Both the position numbers and the translations under genes were made by a program. From Micrasema longulum (Eukaryota; Arthropoda; Insecta; Trichoptera; Brachycentridae): DNA of 64,000 nt. The stretch lies in NCBI GenBank assembly GCA_022494885.1, contig JAGVSM010001189.1:31013-95012 (forward strand). The letters run 5' to 3'. Of this stretch, positions 15,301 through 23,772 are shown piece after piece. Under the pieces are notes generated by a model. The model was not told where the DNA came from. It saw only the letters and a program-made list of their open reading frames with translations, and made no database searches. How positions within the stretch are numbered: position 1 is the stretch's first letter; each line of letters opens with the position of its first letter.

Positions 15301-18300
15301 ACTAAATAGTAGAGGTTATACGTAATTCGATTTTTTTTTTGCTTTATAAGAAATTGTGTTTCCTTTAAAGTTACATGTATAATTTGATTTAAATTCAATA
15401 TTTCAAAATGGAATGTGTATGGACTGTGTCATGTATTCTGCTCACTTAGGAACATCTTGGATATTGGCACTCTCAGAACTGTGTATTTTGCTCTTTTCCA
15501 GTCAGTAGCAACCTATGGTATAGTGGGCTGGGGAGGTTGCACTGCGTCTATCATGAACTCCCCAACAAACGTCCAAAAATTAATACTAAGAGTGATGATG
15601 CGCTGTCCCCCCACTTTCTCATCTGAGACATTGTTCCAATTCATAAAGGTACTGGACATTAGACAATTTTTTTTAAAATAGTCACTGACACATTTCTGGT
15701 CATGCGGCTACAAGAGTAAATCCCAGCAGAATGCTCGTACGAGGTTTTCCTGTAATTTGAATTACTTAATTCCAAAACACGTACGACATTTGCTCAGAGG
15801 AATTTCTATTTTGTGGCCCCAAGAGTGTTCAATTTCCTGGATGAACATATTAAGTTCTCCAAAACGAAAGCTATATTCAGGAGGAGTGTACAAGTCTGAA
15901 TTTTGTCTAAGGAAAAAGACCATTGTAGGAGACTGCTGCGAGATATTGGTTAGATTTATATACTGTTAAGCGTGTTGTCTAGATGCCCTTTGAAATATAC
16001 ATATGAATGTTTATGTAATAAGATTAATTTTTATTTTTGCTATTATTTAACCTAGACGGACCGAAGGGGGGATTCGAATCCCCCATATACCGATTTGGTT
16101 AATTTCACTTTATGTACATAAGCATTCGGCAAACTAACAAAAATGAATAAAATACACGAGTAAGTAAAATATGTGTACGTAAAAACATAAATAAAGTATT
16201 GCACAGTCATAAGCACTTCCAACGTTTTATTCTCCTAATGTCATATTCAAATAAGCGCTGGGGTCGTTTGGTCCCCCCGTTAGGATCATGCGTAATTTTT
16301 GGGTGCTTAGTGAGGGAAAGGTTAATTATTTACGTGCTTCCACTTTCCATTATGCTGTATCCAAACTCAACACAGGGCTCTTGGCCTCACAAAGTTTGGG
16401 TTACGTTATCATTGGATTTTTTTGTTATAAGTTATGTATTTGTATAAATAAATAAAAAACAAAAATGTTAAGTAGAAAGGTGAGCATTTTCGACACCCTT
16501 TGTTCGCGTTTGGTCGAGGGAAGAATGTTGCCAAAGCTGCTCGCTTTTGCGCACTGAACGGTGAAGACGCTGTGAATAAAGAAGGAGAATATATTATTGA
16601 TTAATTTGTAGTTTTTTTTGTTGTCTCCTCTTGTTATATTCCAACAAATCTGTCAATAATGTATTCATCTAACTATCCTTATTTGTTTTCTCTTTTATTC
16701 CCTAGATTGAAGGCAAACAGAGGGAGCTGTCGAAAATGCTCTCATTCGTTTACTTGACATTCAACTTTAAAGGTTTATAATCAAACAAAAAATTATGTTA
16801 AATAAAACAACTTTGTTTTTAACCACTAATTTTTATTTTCCACCGATCGGTTTCAAAGCAAACAAGCCTCTTCGTCAAGGTTTACGTAACAATAATTAAT
16901 AACCAAATAAACAAGATTTCTTTTAGTCCTCTCCTGTCTAACTTCGAAAATAGTGATATTAAATTACCACCCGTGTAAGGAAAAACGACTTGATTTATTG
17001 GGTCCACGTGTAGTATTTAGTGAACATGATAAAAATAAAAAAGGAATCAATTCATTAGTTACGTAAACCTTGACGAAGAAGCTTGTTTGCTTTGAAACCG
17101 GTCGGTGGAAAAAAAATAATTAGTGGTTAAAAACTAAGTTGTTTTATTTATTTTATTATAATGAATAACCACAAAGTTATGGCTTCAAATATAAACTTTA
17201 TATAAAATATTATGTGCTTCGTAAAAGCAAACACAGCATCTTATAGAGCAGAAAATTTTCTTTCGAATAACGTATAAACTTTACCATTTTGCTTTATTTT
17301 TGGTGCTCATTTTTTAATTAAAAAAAAACTTACACAACTTGTATTAACACCTTATTCATTGAATTGTAAAATCGCTACTGTTTTGTATCGTCGGTCGTAG
17401 TAGGATGTTCAACCGAGTGGTTTATGCGGAAAATATAGAAACATTTTCCGTTCTTTGTATTGCGAATAAAAGAGAAAGGGCAGAATAATCATTAGAAGTT
17501 AGCAGTTAGCAGTTGTTGATAGCGTTGGCTGCGCCTGTGGCCTGCAGTACGCAGAACTAATGTAGGTTTAGCGATCGCAATAGTGTTGTGTACTTACTAT
17601 AATGTCGCCAGAATAAACGATGCACGAAGCATGATTTACGTAAGTATGAGGAGTCGTTTGAATAGAAATACGATTCTGCATGTCTTTCATCAACAATCAT
17701 ACAATAGGCTTCTTCGTGTTAAATGTGAAATTATAGAACCCGATGCGTAGAAGTTCAGTGCCCCATAATGTATTCTCACACTGAACTTTGCATTGAGAAC
17801 ATTAAGCTCTTTTCAAAATAGAATAATCCACGCATTACGGAAAACTTCGTGCAAAGGTCCGACGACTTTTACATACAACATACAACTCAAATCACGAATT
17901 ATGATATTTCGTATTGTATCCAGTTCTAGGTACTCGCGGTTCAGCTCTGACCAAAATTATTACTTTAATGTCGCAACAAAAATAGAGCATTATTATCGTC
18001 GGTTTGACCTTTATAGATGAATGTGTATTGTGTTTCGTATGGAGCCAACCTACGTGTTTTTTGTGTTAGTAAATAATCCGTAGCTAATCGCGGAATCAAT
18101 GGTATATTTTGATTAATGTGCCCAGGAAACACAGTAGATTATACTTAGAGTATGTATATACTCTAAGAGATTATATGACTAAAGCAACTTTATTACACGA
18201 TATTTTCCGACGTTCCGATTATAGATATTATTTTAGATGCGTGTAATTGAAACGAAAGTCGTGCTGTATCACATGATTACAAAGAATATTGATAGAAACG

Positions 18301-18757
18301 TCAAAAACCTGATTTATTATTAACAAAATACTTACATCAGATACGCTATTCCACAAAGCGAAATATTATAATGATTTAGGTCTAATTAATGCGGAAATAC
18401 CGACCTATCCGATTGCGTGAACGGTGAAAACAATAATTACATACCCAGTAAAAAGTTGAAGCATTATTTGTAAAGTATATTTTACTTTACCAAAGGGCAC
18501 ACAAACGATTTAAAAATACTCCGTTTATGCAAAATGGACATAATTTTACAAACAACATTAAACATCACAGTCTGATGATTTTACGACAAAGACGCGTGTC
18601 TCCCATTAGCTGAGTGCAAAAAACATTACCGCAAAACAGAGTGAACTCATTACGAAATAAAGAAGCGCAAAAAAGTCAACTTACTCGTGTGAGGTAATAT
18701 TACGACGAGGATCCAGAGAAATCCGCTGCTACTGATCCACTTCTTGCAAACCAACAT
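308..18757 (-). CDS. Multi-Ig-domain single-pass cell-adhesion receptor (nephrin/SYG-2/Kirre-type architecture), 3' end outside window
   Basis: Thirteen exons were joined, in transcription order: 18757-18685, 15142-15021, 7362-7204, 5922-5739, 5655-5461, 4437-4240, 4087-4016, 3808-3688, 3586-3412, 2831-2672, 1946-1791, 990-892, 341-308. All junctions are GT-AG and phases agree, giving 582 residues so far. Seen: a signal peptide (1-24); Ig1 in exons 2-3 with DDGLWQCQV; Ig2 in exons 4-5 with CEARYGNPP; Ig3 in exons 6-7 with CLAEGNPDP and GTYTCHS; Ig4 in exons 8-9 with CRAEGNPPPRYLW and GSYRCTAAN; a degenerate Ig5 in exons 10-11; a membrane helix in exon 12; and a short cytoplasmic start. Most Ig domains are split over two exons. 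By family knowledge this is a surface protein for homophilic or heterophilic adhesion in axon guidance, synapse choice or epithelial contacts. The orthologue is not identified. Ig5 lacks the usual second cysteine: YLL stands where YxC is expected. The gene continues left of base 308. Confidence 0.85.
342..891 (-). other. Intron 12 of Ig receptor
   Basis: AT-rich; nothing recognisable seen. Confidence 0.5.
892..990 (-). CDS. Exon 12 of Ig receptor: transmembrane helix
   Basis: The translation is ENAALAPVIG, then a hydrophobic run AAIVVAVLLLAILCII, then the stop-transfer residues RRCRNTQ. This fixes the type I topology: Ig domains outside, C-terminus in the cytoplasm. Acceptor at 992/991, GTATCT donor from 891. 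Confidence 0.8.
1308..1500 (+). mobile_element. Non-LTR retrotransposon 3' remnant (I/Jockey-like RT C-terminus)
   Basis: The plus-strand translation, with stops, contains RRSVGRPQNKL, SMDEKSGDRKEWK and a final QWSEQS. This is the typical end of I/Jockey-group second ORFs (RPxTRW, then a W at the ...QW terminus). It lies antisense in intron 11 of the Ig receptor. Confidence 0.55.
2276..2655 (+). mobile_element. RTE-like non-LTR remnant, copy 1
   Basis: Translations include MLDTFERSTAKNLRAIKRR and a later stretch related to RWAGHVQRMP...GRPRLRWED, the usual C-terminal part of RTE-clade reverse transcriptases. It is degenerate and is a direct copy of 3000-3302. It lies antisense in intron 10 of the Ig receptor and its end abuts the exon 10 donor. 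Confidence 0.6.
3000..3302 (+). mobile_element. RTE-like non-LTR remnant, copy 2
   Basis: It is better preserved than the copy at 2276-2655: the frame reads MKLLRLWWAGHVQRMPDSRV, then AERPRLRWEDEMRKDAVQLL. It lies antisense in intron 9, so the two copies flank exon 10 in direct orientation. Confidence 0.65.
4438..5460 (-). other. Intron 5 of Ig receptor, with an unexplained GC-richer block at 4739-5000
   Basis: Mostly AT-rich. The block at 4739-5000 has higher G+C than its surroundings and an open minus-strand frame (4997-4764) without recognisable domains. It may be an old transposon piece; no termini seen. Confidence 0.3.
6150..6560. repeat. Unclassified GC-richer block with internal repeats in intron 3 of Ig receptor
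   Basis: It contains several variants of a CACACGTTGGC / CCAACGTGTGG motif in opposite orientations (near 6350 and 6460), and CAACACGCTCGCG and GCAAGCGTG near 6210-6260. The pattern suggests a degraded inverted-repeat transposon. No coding remnant. Confidence 0.3.
6600..7090 (+). mobile_element. Probable non-LTR or SINE 3' region
   Basis: The stretch with GGCAACGGGAAACCACTCTG, preceded by a tRNA-B-box-like GGTTCAAACTGCC at 6610, resembles untranslated 3' regions of arthropod non-LTR elements and their SINE partners. No ORF is retained, so the class is an inference. Confidence 0.3.
7519..7590 (+). mobile_element. Pogo/Tigger-like terminal fragment, copy 1
   Basis: CAGTAGAACTCCGTTTATAC followed by repeated CCGGAT motifs resembles pogo/Tigger termini (CAGTAGAACCTCGATTATCC type). 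A related fragment occurs at 13076-13140. Confidence 0.5.
7738..7862 (+). repeat. Divergent tRNA-derived SINE, family B
   Basis: A B-box-like GAGGTTCGAACCTTG is followed by text resembling the family B tail (AATGATCCCAAAA, compare AAAGTGGCCCTGAAAATG). Degenerate relative of 63795-63945. Confidence 0.35.
8141..8870. repeat. Cluster of direct and inverted duplicated segments
   Basis: 8141-8325 and 8328-8500 are diverged tandem copies, each starting AATAGGGAAATATCACAT and ending near AACGCGAC. The same motif is inverted at about 8708-8722 (GTGATATTTCCCTATT). Segments near 8505 and 8730 share CAAGATTCGT, and 8660 and 8815 share ATTTCATAGACCCTTATTA. This looks like a rearranged satellite or foldback element. 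Confidence 0.6.
9600..9805 (+). mobile_element. Non-LTR retrotransposon remnant (RT C-terminal region)
   Basis: With one or two frameshifts the plus strand reads GRMDSERTAKRIYNANAYG, then LRWHDQIQQTLEDGRVKSRN and NRRAFM. This is a typical C-terminal end of a non-LTR polyprotein. Located in intron 2 of the Ig receptor. Confidence 0.55.
10185..10992 (+). mobile_element. Inverted-repeat element with hammerhead-like motif, family alpha, copy 1
   Basis: The left end AAATAAAACAACTTTGTTTT (about 10195) is repeated inverted at 10950-10975. The right part holds the motif at 10890-10940: CCTTGACGA, a GAAGC/GCTTT hairpin, then GAAACCGGTCGGTGG. Its 10740-10940 part matches the copy at 16905-17110. No ORF. 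Confidence 0.55.
12170..12660 (+). mobile_element. Non-LTR retrotransposon 3' end
   Basis: The last reading frame contains FHVPNRVTRTQNLLFIKSSK, then MSRMCRLVNSS and FGIFLPAFRRSLRD before a stop at 12448. This is the usual C-terminus of Jockey-type reverse transcriptase proteins. AT-rich 3' UTR follows. Related remnants are at 47156, 56465 and 61090. Confidence 0.65.
13076..13142 (+). mobile_element. Pogo/Tigger-like terminal fragment, copy 2
   Basis: TAGTAGAACTTTGTGTATCC followed by TCTGGAT and ATCCAGAT parallels 7519-7590. Confidence 0.45.
13229..13890 (+). mobile_element. Non-autonomous Helitron
   Basis: It starts TC followed by TTTATATATATAA, continues with the arthropod Helitron-like CTAAACGGCTTCACCGATTT (13277-13296), and ends with a G+C-rich stretch ACAACGTCTGTCGGGTCCG followed by CTAG. 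The flanks are A on the left and T on the right, as expected for Helitron insertion. It is about 662 bp with no Rep/helicase ORF. Near its end an internal segment with CAAGTACCTAGGTACCTAC is duplicated (about 13737 and 13812). Confidence 0.7.
14054..14270 (+). repeat. tRNA-derived SINE, family D
   Basis: The head GCGCCGTAGCGCAGTTGGTT (A box) and GGTTCGATTCCCGCC (B box at about 14109) resembles a tRNA, but the anticodon arm and 3' half do not fold well. A tail of about 130 bp follows with CCTCAAAATAGAGGCTTAGC. Only one copy was seen here, so the boundaries are approximate. Confidence 0.55.
15021..15142 (-). CDS. Exon 2 of Ig receptor: first half of Ig domain 1
   Basis: A TCTCTTTTAG acceptor precedes 15142 and a GTATTT donor follows 15021. 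The translation begins GIQKFIETPSPSEVSPGKDI and contains QLSCKI and SCSWQKD, that is the B-strand cysteine and core tryptophan of a V-type Ig domain. It joins in phase 0 to exon 3 (PVGIYAGKYEW), about 7.7 kb away. Confidence 0.8.
15400..16010 (+). mobile_element. Non-LTR retrotransposon RT remnant
   Basis: The plus frame reads RNILDIGTLRTVYFALFQSV, ATYGIVGWGG and NVQKLILRVMM, the palm-to-thumb and C-terminal part of a non-LTR reverse transcriptase. After frameshifts it continues to NFLDEHIKFS. It lies antisense in intron 1 of the Ig receptor. Confidence 0.65.
16795..17165. mobile_element. Foldback element with two hammerhead-like motifs, family alpha, copy 2
   Basis: Arms of about 90 nt, 16798-16890 and 17063-17160, are near-perfect inverted repeats starting AATAAAACAACTTTGTTTTT. 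Each arm carries the motif TTGACGAAGA(A/G)GC...GCTTTGAAACCG, once per strand. The 170-bp spacer matches the family alpha copy at 10740-10890. Confidence 0.7.
17170..18684 (-). other. 5' part of intron 1 of Ig receptor
   Basis: No recognisable coding or repeat sequence. Plus-strand frames here are short and without family features. Confidence 0.4.
18685..18757 (-). CDS. Exon 1 of Ig receptor: start codon and signal peptide
   Basis: The minus-strand ATG is at 18757-18755. It begins with basic residues (MLVCKK) followed by a hydrophobic core (FLWILVVILP), a classical signal peptide. The exon ends at 18685 before a GTAAGT donor, in phase 1, which matches the two bases that start exon 2. No 5' UTR intron can be placed. 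Confidence 0.75.
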
Positions 18758-19329
18758 CGTCTAAATGTTTTTTACAGTTATTTATCATAGCCAATTTTAC
18801 TCTGAAAGTCCCGGAGACAGCTTCGTAAGATCAATGTGCACAAAAACCTCAGCTTTTGATAAAAGAGGGTAGTTATGAACTTTGACTTGTTGCATTCGAA
18901 GGCTTTACGCTAGGTCAGGTATGAAACCCGACAGGGTGGATTGACCAGAGGGGATTTGGAGTTAACAAAAACAAACGGCACAACTGTATTGAGTTCACCG
19001 GTCTAAATCACAGACCGTGTATGTACTGTTAATACCATTAAATGCAAATTGCACGAAATACTAATTACACCAGACGCAAAACTGTTTCTAAATCAAGAAC
19101 CGCCGTTCGGAACATCACACAAAAATTAACCACTACAACACTATTTAACTTGTTGATCAACGGAACATCGAACATCCCCTATATGCCAACTTTAGCGCTT
19201 TCGGCGGTTTATCACTGGTCTCCGTAAGGATAGATAAACATTTCGAAGAAAGGGTAGCTGCATCACAAATGTTCATTGAATCTCCATTTTATTGTTGCTG
19301 TTTTTTGCTCCTGTGATTCGTTTGTAATT

Positions 19330-19510
19330 AGATTTTCGCGCGTCAAGCCTCGTCGGTTCGCTCGGGTTCAGAGTGCCCGTTGCCAGCGACCTGTAGCCTG
19401 CTGCAGCCCCCGCAGACTGCCGCTGAGATGTGGATGGAGTACGGAGCCAGCACGGATGACTCCCCCACCGGAAGCACACTCGGCGGCGCGCGACGAAACC
19501 CCACCTTTGT
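19330..19510 (-). promoter_or_regulatory. GC- and CpG-rich island upstream of Ig receptor (possible promoter or 5' UTR exon)
   Basis: This is the only strongly GC-rich, CpG-dense stretch between the Ig receptor start (18757) and ANKZF1. Its position suits a promoter or untranslated first exon of the minus-strand gene. Both strands have open frames here with no recognisable protein. I infer regulatory use only from composition and place. Confidence 0.25.
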
Positions 19511-20004
19511 CTCTTGCATCGCGTATGAACGTTTCTCAAAATATCAACTGTTCTAAAAACTATTATTCAGATAACGTGAACATAGCAACACACTAACTAT
19601 CTACGCAGAACACTCTTTCCTCTATCGTTCATGCTCTAACTATAATGATTTTTTTTCATGTATTGATATATTTTACACGCCCCTTAATTTATTTAAAAAA
19701 TAAATTAAGACTCATTCTTTCTGCTAGTGATACGATCCCACTTGCTGTTTAACGATGCTCACACTTACTCCCTCACAAATACACATAAACACACCTCTAC
19801 ACTTACTCTCATACAAATACACATAAACACACTCTTTTGTTGTACCACAATTTAATATATATGATTCTTATTTTGAAACTTCGCTGGTCTGTCTTTAAAC
19901 CGTAACTTTTTAATGTTATTATATCTTGTTGACTGTTTGTTTTTTTAAAATAAATAAATAAATAAATAGGCGAATTTCTTTAGAAGAGAACGTGTAATTC
20001 GGGA

Positions 20005-20130
20005 TTTACAGAGCTTATGACCTATATAAACATTGATTTGCAAATATTCTACGTACTCTACATCCTTGTAAATACCTAGACTTCTATATTCTCTTCTCCA
20101 ACATGTTCTCCATCTCTGTTGTAATATTTT
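20005..20130 (+). repeat. Partial copy of dispersed repeat R
   Basis: GAGCTTATGACC, TAGACTTCTATATTCTCTTC and CATCTCTGTTGTAAT match pieces of the family R copies described at 56805. Confidence 0.4.
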
Positions 20131-20168
20131 AGATAAATATCACAATTTTTATTCTGTATTTATACCTA

Positions 20169-20357
20169 CATCATCATCATTCCCTTTCCGCATCTAATGG
20201 CGCATAGGGCTCTGGATTGGTACACTAATCGCAGCATATCTCGATCAATTTTGTTACATGAAGGTAAGATGATCAGTCTTACGCTTTAGCTACCAGCTCA
20301 GGGACTATGAAATATTCTAGTGGAAAAGAACCCGAGACCATTACACCACGAAACCGT
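20169..20357 (-). repeat. SINE A, internally deleted copy
   Basis: A CAT-repeat tail (20171-20180) and CCCTTTCCGCATCTAATGGC are followed, on the minus strand, by the body and a residual A box (GGTTTCGTGGTGTAATGGTC reversed at 20337-20356). The B-box segment is missing. Confidence 0.65.
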
Positions 20358-20989
20358 TGTACATACATAATCGTTTAAAATAAAAGTGTCATAAATATTG
20401 TCATAGAGTGAGTATGTTTGAGAAATTCAATAATAAATATGACCAATTTTGATTTATTCTGTCATTTATTGTCTATGTAAGGGTTCTCACCTCGTATTAT
20501 ATGTATATCTTTAAAAATAAAATAAACTGAAATTTAACTTAAAAGGTAAATCAAAACAAAAATAACGCGTCAAATGCAAACTGAAAAAAAAATTGGCCAT
20601 ATCCAGCCACATCAGATGTTGCTGGTTTTGGAATAAAATATGGTATGGATGTTGCCGATTTTGATATAAAATTTAATTTCAAACTTTAATGAGTATACTT
20701 AAACGTTGGATCTTTCCATTTTAGATATAAGCAACTTATGCAATCCTAATATTTAAAAAAAAAACCGTAAATGGATTTTACCGATTTTAATATCCACCGA
20801 CACAAATATTTTTTTTTAACCAGCAACGCGGTTGGGAAGATGGGACACCACTTATAGCGTAAATATTTATTTACAAAGTGAATGTTTGAGAGCCAATGGT
20901 TGTACTGATATGCCTTCTCCACACAATAAACACCAAATAACGCGCGAGGAAAGTACTCACGCTTCCCGACCGTACTATATTGTTTAGCA

Positions 20990-21235
20990 ATATTTCGTGT
21001 GTGTCCAAATGTTTGCAGACAAAGCTGGAGTTTTTTATGAAGATTGAAATTGAGAAGGAAACATTTTTAAAAAGGGAATATGGAAGTCTAGGCATTAAAA
21101 GCGCTTATGATCTTTCACTGACTGGTTTACGTGGCCACTTTAGACACTCAGTTCTCTAGTAGGAGTCATAATACAGCCACATGAATCTCACCCATATCAA
21201 TAATGGTTTCAGCTCTTATACTTCACAATTTATTT
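20990..21235 (-). repeat. Dispersed repeat R copy
   Basis: GTCCAAATGTTTGCAGAC, GGGAATATGGAAGTCTAGGC and GTGGCCACTTTAGACAC are in the order expected for the minus orientation of family R. The plus-orientation start (ATGAATCTCACCCATA) follows near 21182. Confidence 0.55.
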
Positions 21236-21354
21236 TTTATTAATTTATTTTTAAATGCTATCTTTTACTTACAACGTTATAATTTTAAATCTTCTTACCT
21301 GTATGTGAAGTATATTATATTATGAATATTTAAAGCATTAACTTTATGGTCAAA

Positions 21355-21485
21355 CATTTTACTAAATGTTATTAAATATCAGGACCTGTCCTGACGACGA
21401 GACGGGTACGTCTCGAAACCGGTAGGTATAGAAAAGTCGGTAAGCGGTTATTTACAAATATTTAATTAGATTTAGTAAAGTATAT
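21355..21485 (+). mobile_element. Hammerhead-like element end, family beta, copy 1
   Basis: Motif at 21383-21425: CTGACGA, a GAGAC/GTCTC hairpin with loop GGGTAC, GAAAC, then CGGTA. It is flanked by GTCAAACATTTTACTAAATG and AAAAGTCGGTAAGCGG, shared with the copies at 30.3 and 45.4 kb. Confidence 0.6.
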
Positions 21486-21570
21486 CAATTTATTTATTAA
21501 CTACTTAACATGTAAAAGGCACGTTATTTAAATGAAATAAAAAATTATATAAGTGCTTTCTAAGATCGTC

Positions 21571-22590
21571 AGCCTCGTGGTGTAATGGTCTCAGCACGTT
21601 TACCTACTATGCAAGAGGTCTTGGGTTCGATTCCCGACACGGATGATATCGTAGGTATACAAGGAAAACCGGTTAGCTGCAAAAAGCCAGTTTTGCGTAA
21701 ATTGAATTTTAAAGTTTGGTTGTTTATGAAAAATCAAGTTAGGTTATTTTGAGAAAAAAAATAATTACGTAAGATAAGAAAAATAAAATCCGCATTTAGC
21801 TGATTTTCCTTGAAAAGAAATTTGTGCTGGTTGAGTTAGCCGGCGACATTGTCTAACTGAATTTGAGTTGTATCAAATTCAACACTGTCTTCATCTTCGG
21901 ATAAAGCATCTATTACATCAGCGGAAGTGGAAAGACTCTTGTACCAATGATGGAATTCTTCGGGAATGACTCCTGTTTTGCATAACTTCAACAAGTTTTT
22001 TAAACATAGTTTTTTGCTGTAGTAAGGTTTCTCCAAGGCAGATATTTTTACTTCAATAGTAGTTGTTGTTTTTACTGGTAATAAAAACTTTGGATGTGAC
22101 ATTGTTTTCGTAACGAAAACCAGGCAAAGACACCAAACCGTTTTTCTTTGTATATTCATTATTAAAAACATAAACTTCAATTAAAAAATAATCACTTAAA
22201 ATCATTTAAGTGATTTTCTTTGTAAAGATTTAAGAATAAATGCTAAATATACGTTTTTACTCGCTCTACAATTTTCTGAAACTCAGTTGATTGATTTAAT
22301 CGATTATACCTGTAGATGGAGGATAAAAATTTAAACTTAAATGTATTCATAACTCAAATATGCCAAAAACGTAGTTAACCGGTTTTCCTTGTATATTCAC
22401 GAAATGAACTATTGATTAAAATTTGTGTTTGTACACCAGAATATTTCATAGTCCCTGGACGGGTACCTGAAGCGTAAGACTGATTACATACCTTCATATA
22501 ACAAAAATGATCAAGATGCGCTGCGATTGGTGTACCAATGCAGTGCCCTATGCACCATTCGGTGCGGAAAGGGAATGATGATGAAAATAA
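21571..22590 (+). repeat. SINE A split by a transposon insertion
   Basis: The tRNA-like head is at 21571-21650 (GCCTCGTGGTGTAATGGTC; GGGTTCGATTCCCGACAC). The matching body and tail (CATAGTCCCTGGACGGGTAC ... GGAAAGGGAATGATGATG) resume only at about 22432. The intervening 780 bp is a separate element with inverted ends. Confidence 0.75.
21656..22400 (-). mobile_element. TIR DNA transposon nested in SINE A, with remnant ORF
   Basis: The inverted termini are TACAAGGAAAACCGGTTAGC at 21658 and, reversed, TACAAGGAAAACCGGTTAAC ending at about 22399, with TA at both outer edges. A minus-strand ORF (22180-21836, 114 codons) contains CLKNLLKLCKTGVIPEEFHH, then an acidic ALSEDEDSVEFD. It looks like the C-terminus of a transposase, but I cannot name the superfamily. 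Confidence 0.6.
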
Positions 22591-22959
22591 ATATCAAATC
22601 AAAATGAATAAATTACTTAAATGACACAAATGTGCACAAACACAATATTTTTAGTGCAGTTTTATATTATTTACTATGCACTAGACATTTAATCACTTTA
22701 TTTAATGTTTGCAAATAATTGGCGATTTAGTATGCCTCAAATAATAGTGCAGATGCCAATCAAGTTTAAAACCAATTCATCCCGAGGAATGCTTTTGAGT
22801 AATGAATTTGAATTTGAAAGTTCAGAGAGTTTTAGGTTACGTTGCAAAATTGATTTAAAAAAATAAAATTGTACATGAGTGTTGCATTTATTGTGTACAA
22901 TTGGATCGGTAATCTTTTGCTTCAATATGTAAATGTTATCAACCATAAAACACATATAT

Positions 22960-23175
22960 TTTGTAAATGGGGTCTAGAATTTCAACAGTCCATGCGCTCA
23001 GCAGCTGCAAGACTTGTTATAATCTAACTCCTATTTTTAAAAATGAGTTTTCATTTTTTATTTTAATATCATTCAAACTTTCAAACACTAAACTTCATTG
23101 TCAAATTAAAACATAATGTAAATGGGGGCTAGATTACTTAACGTCCATGTGCTCTGCAGCTGCAAGACGTACGGG
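22960..23175 (+). repeat. Two diverged direct copies of a short repeat
   Basis: AAATGGGGTCTAGAATTTCA ... GCAGCTGCAAGAC (22965-23015) recurs at 23117-23170. A related inverted form is at about 44215-44300. Class unknown. Confidence 0.45.
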
Positions 23176-23738
23176 GATATTTATTGTACAGCGCCTTTGA
23201 GGCGATCTTCACAAAAATTGCACTTTATAAATTATCCAACGGTAATAATAATAATAAAGGTTTATAATTCATAAAAGTGGATTTTTCTGCTTTTAATAAG
23301 CTTCTATTTTATCTTTAAGTGTTGGGATCAGGAGAAATATTCTACAGTGGTCCGATCAGGAACTTTTCTAGCATTTGCTCTAGTGAAGAGGAAGTTACTT
23401 AAAACTCTTCAGGATAATCCAGCCTGTTGACATTAGTCATCGACAGGCCTCCCGTTCCACCAGAAGCGTGTTCGGCATTTTGAGTCCTACTTTAGTTTAC
23501 TTTACCATGCAAAATTGATAGCTACCACTATATTATTAAGAATTTGTGAACATCAGAACATCTGCTTGATCCGATTATTTTTTCTCAGGGAAAAAGATAA
23601 AATCATAAATGGTTTAACACTTTAATAATCTTCCAGAAATCTTGTAATCAATATGAAATATTTAAAAAATAAAATTTAAATTTAAAAACCACATGCGACT
23701 TACTCTATCTTGAACACCATACATTAGGAAATTGTGTT

Positions 23739-23772
23739 TTTTTTAAATATATATATATATATATATATATTT
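23739..23772. repeat. (AT)n microsatellite
   Basis: Uninterrupted AT dinucleotides at about 23747-23770. Confidence 0.9.

Noticed and set aside
16060..16090. Palindrome GGGGGATTCGAATCCCCC
   Set aside because: It resembles a tRNA T-arm, but no A box or body is found; too short to call.
19273..19596. Overlapping open frames on both strands (88 and 106 codons)
   Set aside because: Both come from a GC-rich island poor in stop codons. No protein family recognised and no splice support.
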